A DNA stretch of 39,739 bases from Bacteroidia bacterium (GTDB lineage Bacteria > Bacteroidota > Bacteroidia > Flavobacteriales_E > Vicingaceae). Under the pieces are notes generated by a model. It searched no databases and was not told the DNA's origin. It was given only the letters and a program-made list of their open reading frames with translations. The stretch lies in assembly GCA_030426475.1 (NCBI GenBank), contig JAUHYR010000017.1, positions 1 through 39,739 on the forward strand, written 5' to 3'. A program made the translations under genes and the position numbers. Of the stretch, positions 34,316-39,739 are shown one piece after another; the stretch's first letter is position 1, and the number at the start of each line of letters is the position of its first letter.

Positions 34316-34338
34316 AATGTTTTAAAAAACATTTTTTT
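34316..34338 (+). terminator. Intrinsic terminator after the SDR gene
   Basis: AATGTTTT (34316-34323) and AAAACATT (34326-34333) are perfect complements, and seven T residues run from 34332 to 34338. The stem is AT-rich but begins right after the stop codon. The remaining 100 bases before the protease gene hold a weak TAACTTTA (34405-34412) and nothing else recognised. Confidence 0.7.
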
Positions 34339-34439
34339 ACCCATAGAAATTCAAGAGTATATTCATCAGAGCAAATTTTTAATCTAATAAACGTTAAAAA
34401 TGCTTAACTTTATTCGCTTATTAAATAAACGGTTATTAT

Positions 34440-36542
34440 ATGATTAAAAAAGTATTTACCCTTTCAGTTGCAATTGTATTATTTTTTGCAGCTAATTCTC
34501 AACAAAATTTAAAGATAAATAATCCTCACTGGTGTGCTACAGATGATTATCTCCAAAATTATTTTGAACAAAATCCTTCTGCTCAGGCTGAATTTCAAAA
34601 TTTTTTAGAAACAAGAAACAAAGCAATAGGAAACAATGGACAAAAAGCAACTATTGTTGTGCCTGTTGTTGTTCACGTTTTACATGATAATTTTAATGGC
34701 TTTATTAGCAAGGCTCAGGTTCGTGATGGTATTAGAGTTTTAAATGAAGATTATAAAAGACTTAATGCAGATACAACAGCTACCAGAGCAATTTTTAAGC
34801 CACAAGCCGGTACTCCGGATATAGAATTTAGATTAGCAACAAAAGACCCCAATGGTAATTGTACTGATGGTATTGTTTATGTGAATACTCCACTAACAAA
34901 TGATGCAAATGATGCTGCCAAAAGCGCAAGTTATTGGTCTAGTAGTAAGTATTTTAATATTTGGTTAGTAAATACTATAGCTGCTATGGGGCCAGGAGTT
35001 ATTTTAGGGTATGCTCAATTTCCTGGGCAGGGTTCATGGAGTACCTATGGTTTTATATGCAGACATGACCAGTTTGGTACAATTGGAACGTCTAATGCAG
35101 ATGGCAGAACGGCAACTCATGAAGTAGGTCATTGTTTAGGATTGTTACATACATTTCAAGGTGGATGTGGAAGCAATTGTAGTTCTTCAGGAGACTATAT
35201 ATGTGATACTCCTCCTACCTCAGCCGCAACTTATGGTTGTTCTCAAACTCAAAACACTTGTTCAAACGATGCAAATGGACCAGATCCTTACGGAGCTAAT
35301 GTAGTGGATCAAATTGAAAACTATATGAGTTATGATGCATGTCAAAACATGTTTTCTAAAGACCAAGCCAGTGTTATGCAAGGAATTTTTAGTCAATTTT
35401 CAACATTAACAAGTTTAGTTTCATCTTCCAATTTAACCGCAACCGGAACTCAAAATGGAGCCCCTGTTCCAAATTGTGCCCCTGTAGCAGAATTTGGATA
35501 CAACTATGATATGATTTGTACAGGTCAGTCAGTTAACTTTACTAATTACTCATGGAATGGTCAACCTACTAGCTGGAACTGGACATTTACAGCAGGAACT
35601 CCTTCTACTTCTAATGATTCAAACCCTACTATTACTTATAACACTCCCGGTAAGCATGCTGTTATTTTAAATGTATCTAATAGTTTTGGAAATAATACAA
35701 AGACAAAACCCGGAGCAATTTTAGTTAGTTCTTCAACTGCTCAGTATGGAGCTGGACCTTTTTATGAAGGTTTTGAAAACGCAACAACTTTCAACAATGA
35801 TTGGATTATTATAGATAACGGTGGCAGAAAGTGGGAAGTATCTAATTCAGCTGCATCAACAGGAACGTATTCTGCTAAAATATTAAATTATATTGGCACA
35901 TCTGGTGATGTAGATGAATTAATAAGCCCTTCATATGACTTAACTAGTATAAGTTCAGTTGAAATGAAGTTTAAGTTAGCATTTAAACAAAAAGGAACTT
36001 CAAATACGGACTTGTTAAGAGTTTATGTTTCTACTGATTGTGGAAGAACATGGCAGTTAAGATACTCTAAACAAGGAACGGGATTAAGTACAGTTACCGG
36101 AACATCAGGAGCTAGCTTTATTCCCGGATCTTCTGATTGGAGAGAAGAGACGGTAAATTTATCTCCTGTTGCAAATTCTTCTAATGTGAGATTTAAATTT
36201 CAGTTTACTAATGGTGGTGGAAATAATGTTTATATTGATGATATCAATATTACTTGGGCAACTTCAATTGAAGAGTCTAATTTAGTCAACAATACCATGA
36301 ATATTTATCCCAACCCTTCAAATGGAAATAGCACTGTTAATTTTGAATTAAGTGAAAATTCGGAAGTTTCTATGAAGGTTACTGATATTCTTGGTAAAAC
36401 CGTTCTAATTCCATTCCAGAATACTAATCTTCAAGCAGGAGTTCATAATTTAAATCTTCAAACTAATTTGTCTAAAGGAACTTACATTGTTACTCTTGAT
36501 GTAAACGGCAAACAAGTTTCTAAAAGATTAGTGATACAATAA
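34440..36542 (+). CDS. Secreted M43-family zinc metalloprotease with PKD domain and T9SS sorting signal
   Basis: The 700-residue protein has a signal peptide (KVFTLSVAIVLFFAANSQQ) and a pregnancy-associated-plasma-protein-A-like (M43) catalytic domain. The zinc motif HEVGHCLGLLH (H227, E228, H231, H237) and the Met-turn NYMSYDACQNMF are intact. A PKD domain follows (about residues 340-435, with SWNWTFTAGTPSTS), then a jelly-roll-like domain starting FYEGFENATTFNNDW. The end (about 620-700, MNIYPNPSNGNSTVNF to GTYIVTLDVNGKQVSKRL) is a type A T9SS sorting domain, so the enzyme is exported and attached to or released from the cell surface. Confidence 0.95.
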   Translation: MIKKVFTLSVAIVLFFAANSQQNLKINNPHWCATDDYLQNYFEQNPSAQAEFQNFLETRNKAIGNNGQKATIVVPVVVHVLHDNFNGFISKAQVRDGIRVLNEDYKRLNADTTATRAIFKPQAGTPDIEFRLATKDPNGNCTDGIVYVNTPLTNDANDAAKSASYWSSSKYFNIWLVNTIAAMGPGVILGYAQFPGQGSWSTYGFICRHDQFGTIGTSNADGRTATHEVGHCLGLLHTFQGGCGSNCSSSGDYICDTPPTSAATYGCSQTQNTCSNDANGPDPYGANVVDQIENYMSYDACQNMFSKDQASVMQGIFSQFSTLTSLVSSSNLTATGTQNGAPVPNCAPVAEFGYNYDMICTGQSVNFTNYSWNGQPTSWNWTFTAGTPSTSNDSNPTITYNTPGKHAVILNVSNSFGNNTKTKPGAILVSSSTAQYGAGPFYEGFENATTFNNDWIIIDNGGRKWEVSNSAASTGTYSAKILNYIGTSGDVDELISPSYDLTSISSVEMKFKLAFKQKGTSNTDLLRVYVSTDCGRTWQLRYSKQGTGLSTVTGTSGASFIPGSSDWREETVNLSPVANSSNVRFKFQFTNGGGNNVYIDDINITWATSIEESNLVNNTMNIYPNPSNGNSTVNFELSENSEVSMKVTDILGKTVLIPFQNTNLQAGVHNLNLQTNLSKGTYIVTLDVNGKQVSKRLVIQ

Positions 36543-36545
36543 TCC

Positions 36546-36560
36546 GCTTTCTTAGAAAGC
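36546..36560 (+). other. Short perfect hairpin after the protease stop
   Basis: GCTTTC (36546-36551), loop TTA and GAAAGC (36555-36560) lie right after the stop. There is no T tract here, but the true terminator follows 5 bases later. This hairpin may protect the mRNA end or act as part of a tandem termination signal. Confidence 0.5.
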
Positions 36561-36565
36561 TACTT

Positions 36566-36597
36566 AAAAAGCCATTCAATTACGGATGGCTTTTTTT
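36566..36597 (+). terminator. Intrinsic terminator of the M43 protease gene
   Basis: AAAAAGCCAT (36566-36575) pairs with ATGGCTTTTT (36586-36595) across a 10-base loop and ends in a run of T. This is a classical rho-independent signal. Confidence 0.9.
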
Positions 36598-36613
36598 ATT
36601 AGTTTGAATGCTA

Positions 36614-36621
36614 TACATTTG
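36614..36621 (+). promoter_or_regulatory. Candidate -7 box for gatC
   Basis: TACATTTG matches TAnnTTTG and lies 17 bases before the gatC ATG, just after the upstream terminator. A -33 TTG is not at the expected distance. Confidence 0.45.
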
Positions 36622-36638
36622 CCTTAAGATTTAAAATC

Positions 36639-36938
36639 ATGTCAAAAGTTACTGAAGAAACGATTAATAAATTAGCAGAATTGGCGAAGCTTGAATTTGA
36701 TGAGAATTCTAAGACACAAATTCAAAATGATTTAAATAAAATGCTATCTTTTGTAGACAAACTAAATGAGTTAGATACAGATGGGTTAGAACCATTGATT
36801 TACATGAACAATGAGCAAACAATCCTAAGAGATGATGAAGTTGCATCTGATATCACTCAAGATGAAGCATTAAGCAATGCTCCACAAAAGGACTCTGATT
36901 ACATAAAAGTTCCTAAAGTCCTTGATAAGGAAAAATAA
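36639..36938 (+). CDS. gatC: Asp-tRNA(Asn)/Glu-tRNA(Gln) amidotransferase subunit C
   Basis: GatC is the small subunit that holds GatA and GatB together in the enzyme that makes Gln-tRNA or Asn-tRNA by amidation. The 99-residue protein has TEETINKLAELAKLEFDEN and LNKMLSFVDKLNELDTDGL, then LRDDEVASDITQDEAL, all typical of GatC. It is alone here; gatA and gatB are not in the window, which is common outside Firmicutes. It converges on the lipoprotein gene with 12 bases between. Confidence 0.93.
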   Translation: MSKVTEETINKLAELAKLEFDENSKTQIQNDLNKMLSFVDKLNELDTDGLEPLIYMNNEQTILRDDEVASDITQDEALSNAPQKDSDYIKVPKVLDKEK

Positions 36939-36950
36939 ACGATAGAGGAC

Positions 36951-37391
36951 TTATTTTTTAGATAAGCAAGCTTTTATTTTCTTTTCTCTTGCTTCAACTT
37001 GGTCTTGTGTACTAAGCGTATTTTGAAACAGGAATGAACAATCTCCTTTTCTTAAATCGTCCATTTCTTTCATCGTTTTCATTAGTAGCTCATCATCTTC
37101 AGTTTCTTCCATAATTTTTGAAAGCTCATCTTGCTTTTTTACACAGTCACAAAACGTCATGCCTGAAGCTGAAACCATTTTTTCTACTTTATTCTCAGGA
37201 ATGGCTTCCGTCATTTCAGGTTCAACAACTGTTTCTTCAGCAGCAGTATCTTCAGCCATAATATTTTCTAATTCGCTGGTAACATCCGTAACTAAAGAGT
37301 CTGTCGATTCAATATTTTCTTCAGTAGCAGCATCATTTCCGCATGAAGACAAAAGTCCAACCACAGCAATTGTAAAAAACAGTTTTTTCAT
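36951..37391 (-). CDS. Acidic lipoprotein, function unknown
   Basis: The 146-residue protein has a lipobox (GLLSSCGND, C17) and a very acidic, low-complexity linker rich in Glu, Thr and Asp up to about residue 70. A small helical C-terminal part follows, with cysteines in MTFCDCVKKQDEL, KGDCSFLF and KACLSKK that could form two disulfides. No known family is recognised. It is likely anchored in the outer or inner membrane facing the periplasm. It is divergent from the next gene. Confidence 0.75.
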   Translation of the reverse strand: MKKLFFTIAVVGLLSSCGNDAATEENIESTDSLVTDVTSELENIMAEDTAAEETVVEPEMTEAIPENKVEKMVSASGMTFCDCVKKQDELSKIMEETEDDELLMKTMKEMDDLRKGDCSFLFQNTLSTQDQVEAREKKIKACLSKK

Positions 37392-37403
37392 AACTTTTAA
37401 GTT

Positions 37404-37411
37404 TATCTTTG
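37404..37411 (+). promoter_or_regulatory. Candidate -7 box for the 328-residue protein gene
   Basis: TATCTTTG matches TAnnTTTG, but it lies 45 bases before the ATG and no TTG is found at -33. It would give a leader of about 39 bases. Tentative. Confidence 0.3.
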
Positions 37412-37456
37412 AAGTTACTAATCTAAGAAATATAGTTTACACCACAAATTAGCTTT

Positions 37457-38443
37457 ATGAATAAGAAGTTTCTTTTATCACTTTTACTTTCGTTACTATT
37501 TGTAATATCCACTTTCGGGCAGTTTTTAGATATTGTTACTCTTTTTAAGCCTAGAATGAATGTCTATGGAGAGTATGTCATGTCTCAAAAAAATGACATA
37601 AGCGGGAGAGATATTTATGGAGCGGGTTTTGGCGTTTTCGTTCCTATAAAAAGTAAATTAGATGTTAAGATAAGTTGGCAAGACGCATTAAAAATAAAAC
37701 AGGCAAAAGATGTAAAAAATGCTTTAAATGTTAATGCTTATCAAGTGTTTAGCAACTTTGGTGGAGGATATTCAAATTTTTCAATCTTAAATAATAATGA
37801 TGATTTATACTCTGTTTATGGAGGCATAACAGCTTATCACCTCAAATTTAAAAAGAAGTTCAGACTAAATGTTTATTCTTTTAAAGTAGATGTAAAAGAG
37901 GATGTCGAAGGTAAAACTATTATCCCTAATTATCAGGTTTTATTAGGTAGAGTAAAATTTTTCAACGTAAATACTCAGGGTTTTATTGGAGCATACGCAA
38001 GCTACTCTAACAATTCTAGCTTTGTTCCCGTTCCTGTTTTTGCTATTAACACTAAACTTAATAGCACTTATTCTTTTTTATTTATGTTTCCTGTTCAAGC
38101 TAGAATTACCGCTAAAGTTTCTTCAGGGTTTAAGCAAGATTTAGTATTGGGCTTAAATACAAGAAATTCAGGAATAGCTGATGATAATTTAGGTATTATA
38201 AAGCGTTATTATTATTCAGAGTATGGCCTAAAATTTTCTACTCAATCAAGGATGAAGTTGGCGGATAAAGCTTTTTTATTTGCAGAATTAGGCTGGCAAG
38301 ATTTTACTACAATTAATTATTATGACGGAGGCTCAAAAACAGCTACTACTCACCCTAATGGGAATTTTTTTGCAAAAGCTTCATTATATATCACTTTTGG
38401 CAAAGGGATACTTGGCTCAGGTTCGCTTGATTTAGAGTTGTAG
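37457..38443 (+). CDS. Exported probable outer-membrane beta-barrel protein, family unknown
   Basis: The 328-residue protein has a signal peptide (about residues 1-22, LLSLLLSLLFVISTFGQ). The mature part alternates polar and aromatic residues in short strands separated by glycine-rich turns, for example MNVYGEYVMSQKND and NVYSFKVDVKED. It ends SLYITFGKGILGSGSLDLEL. That suggests a small barrel of 8 to 14 strands. I do not recognise a named family, and no enzyme motif is visible. It stands between the acidic lipoprotein gene (divergent) and the carboxylase gene (same strand, 45 bases on). Confidence 0.7.
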   Translation: MNKKFLLSLLLSLLFVISTFGQFLDIVTLFKPRMNVYGEYVMSQKNDISGRDIYGAGFGVFVPIKSKLDVKISWQDALKIKQAKDVKNALNVNAYQVFSNFGGGYSNFSILNNNDDLYSVYGGITAYHLKFKKKFRLNVYSFKVDVKEDVEGKTIIPNYQVLLGRVKFFNVNTQGFIGAYASYSNNSSFVPVPVFAINTKLNSTYSFLFMFPVQARITAKVSSGFKQDLVLGLNTRNSGIADDNLGIIKRYYYSEYGLKFSTQSRMKLADKAFLFAELGWQDFTTINYYDGGSKTATTHPNGNFFAKASLYITFGKGILGSGSLDLEL

Positions 38444-38468
38444 TTTCACTTGCTTTGTTCTACATTTA
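38438..38468 (+). promoter_or_regulatory. Promoter of the acyl-CoA carboxylase gene
   Basis: TTG (38438-38440), a 20-base spacer and TACATTTA (38461-38468, one mismatch to TAnnTTTG) lie just before the gene. The -33 element overlaps the upstream stop codon. The leader would be about 14 bases. Confidence 0.45.
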
Positions 38469-38488
38469 CCCACCCAAAACAAATTGTA

Positions 38489-39739
38489 ATGGATAATAAA
38501 ATTGAACATTTAGAAAAGAAGATAGAGGAAGCCAAATTAGGAGGTGGCGAAAAGCGTATAGAATCTCAGCACAAAAAAGGAAAGCTTACCGCCAGAGAGC
38601 GAATACATTTTCTATTGGATGAAGGCTCTTTTGAAGAAATCGGCATGTTAGTTACCCACAGAAGCAACAATTTTGGATTAGGAGAACAAGTTTTTTTAGG
38701 CGATGGAGTGATAACCGGCTATGGAACTATTGATGGAAGATTGGTCTATGTATTTGCGCAAGATTTTACCGTTTTCGGTGGCTCATTAGCAGAAGCCCAT
38801 GCAGAAAAAATATGTAAAGTAATGGACTTAGCCATGAAAAATGGAGCTCCGGTTATTGGACTGAATGATTCCGGAGGTGCGAGAATTCAAGAAGGTGTAG
38901 TTTCATTAGGAGGGTATGCAGACATTTTTTATAGAAATACACTTTCTAGTGGAGTAATTCCTCAATTTTCTGCCATTATGGGGCCATGTGCCGGAGGAGC
39001 TGTTTATTCGCCTGCTTTAACAGATTTTATAATGATGGTGGAAAACACCTCTTACATGTTTGTAACAGGTCCAAATGTGGTAAAAACCGTTACTCATGAA
39101 GAAGTTACTTCAGAGGAATTAGGAGGTGCTTCAACACATTCTACTAAATCGGGTGTTACGCATTTTACTTTTTCAAATGACGTAGCTTGCCTAAACGGGA
39201 TAAAGAAATTATTGAGTTATGTTCCCCAAAATTGTGAAGAAACTGCTCCTGCATTAGACTATGAAGTAGGTGATGAAACCAAACCGAAATTGAACACTAT
39301 TGTCCCTGAAAATCCAAATCAACCTTATGATATTAAAGAGGTAATAGAAGAAACGGTAGATGCTGATTCCTTCTTTGAAGTTCATAAAGACTATGCAGAA
39401 AATATTGTGGTTGGATTTGCAAGATTAGCCGGAAAATCAATTGGAATAGTGGCTAATCAGCCGGCATTTTTAGCCGGAGTCTTAGATATTAAATCATCAC
39501 AAAAAGGAGCTCGTTTTGTTAGATTTTGTGATTGTTTTAACATCCCACTTTTGGTTTTTGAGGACGTACCCGGATTTTTACCAGGAACCGACCAAGAATG
39601 GAATGCCATTATTTCTAACGGAGCAAAACTATTATATGCATTTTCTGAAGCTACAGTTCCCAGAATTACTGTAATTACAAGAAAAGCTTATGGTGGTGCT
39701 TATGATGTAATGAACTCTAAGCACATTGGCGCAGATATG
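38489..39739 (+). CDS. Acyl-CoA carboxylase beta subunit (carboxyltransferase), 3' end outside the window
   Basis: An open frame of 417 codons runs from the ATG at 38489 to the window edge with no stop, so the gene is cut by the window. It starts [20 protein letters not shown] and has [57 protein letters not shown] and the oxyanion-type [38 protein letters not shown] and [15 protein letters not shown] follow. This is the biotin-dependent carboxyltransferase of the propionyl-CoA carboxylase beta / methylmalonyl-CoA type, which transfers CO2 from carboxybiotin to an acyl-CoA. About 100 residues should be missing from the end. Confidence 0.95.
   Translation, partial: MDNKIEHLEKKIEEAKLGGGEKRIESQHKKGKLTARERIHFLLDEGSFEEIGMLVTHRSNNFGLGEQVFLGDGVITGYGTIDGRLVYVFAQDFTVFGGSLAEAHAEKICKVMDLAMKNGAPVIGLNDSGGARIQEGVVSLGGYADIFYRNTLSSGVIPQFSAIMGPCAGGAVYSPALTDFIMMVENTSYMFVTGPNVVKTVTHEEVTSEELGGASTHSTKSGVTHFTFSNDVACLNGIKKLLSYVPQNCEETAPALDYEVGDETKPKLNTIVPENPNQPYDIKEVIEETVDADSFFEVHKDYAENIVVGFARLAGKSIGIVANQPAFLAGVLDIKSSQKGARFVRFCDCFNIPLLVFEDVPGFLPGTDQEWNAIISNGAKLLYAFSEATVPRITVITRKAYGGAYDVMNSKHIGADM

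Noticed and set aside
1-39739. CRISPR array, tRNA, rRNA, prophage, integron or transposon
   Set aside because: No regularly spaced repeats, cloverleaf sequences, rRNA segments, integrase, transposase or phage genes were seen on either strand by reading; a tRNA or RNA-family scan was not possible here.

Overview
The window is a chromosomal stretch of a Bacteroidota bacterium, most likely of the Flavobacteriales. The signs are: AT-rich DNA with Bacteroidota-type promoters (TTG about 20 bases before TAnnTTTG); a gliding-motility lipoprotein GldH; a secreted metalloprotease with a type IX secretion C-terminal sorting domain; DUF3078 and DUF2480 proteins; and the RicT-GldH-PBP1A gene order. The species cannot be fixed from the sequence alone. 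No rRNA, tRNA, CRISPR array, phage or transposase was seen. Genes are packed tightly and no gene-free gap exceeds about 130 bases.

Layout. 1-2036: the tail of an RND efflux pump, an AlkC/AlkD-like DNA alkylation repair protein and convergent thiL. 2060-11473: a long plus-strand SUF iron-sulfur cluster operon. It has a clear promoter and a 19-bp palindrome at the predicted transcription start, then sufA, sufB, an AT-rich GT-C-type membrane glycosyltransferase gene wedged between sufB and sufC, sufC, sufD, sufS, sufE, a DUF59/MIP18 gene, a DUF2480 gene, a small AT-rich orphan gene and a dipeptide epimerase gene. 11492-18198: a cyclophilin, a small lipoprotein, the DNA polymerase III delta-prime subunit, then ricT-gldH-PBP1A joined by one-base TAATG overlaps. 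18205-21367: the two subunits of a 3-oxoacid CoA-transferase, split by a second AT-rich polytopic GT-C-like gene. 21375-26050 (minus): an AsmA-like protein, an rRNA pseudouridine synthase and a DUF3078 protein. 26074-27794: a response regulator and histidine kinase pair. 27795-31135 (minus): nadD, gmk, a YicC-type endoribonuclease, an EamA transporter and an ArsC/Spx-like protein. 31168-39739: a flippase-like membrane protein, a Cys/Met-metabolism PLP enzyme with an SDR, the M43 protease, gatC, a lipoprotein, a probable outer-membrane protein and the start of an acyl-CoA carboxylase beta subunit that runs off the end.

How the genes work together. Most of the window is core metabolism and envelope upkeep. 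SufBCD is the scaffold, SufSE delivers sulfur, SufA is a carrier, and the DUF59 protein is a probable maturation factor. RicT is an iron-sulfur-containing regulator elsewhere. Many junctions are stop/start overlaps that imply translational coupling.

Most unusual signals. No complete new system can be claimed. The strongest points are: AT-rich membrane glycosyltransferase-like genes placed, without disturbing reading frames, between genes for two obligate partners (sufB/sufC and scoA/scoB); the palindrome at the suf start site; a four-cysteine zinc-ribbon-like insert in PBP1A; a dispersed-repeat-like element between two suf-linked genes; and a long inverted repeat in the ricT leader.
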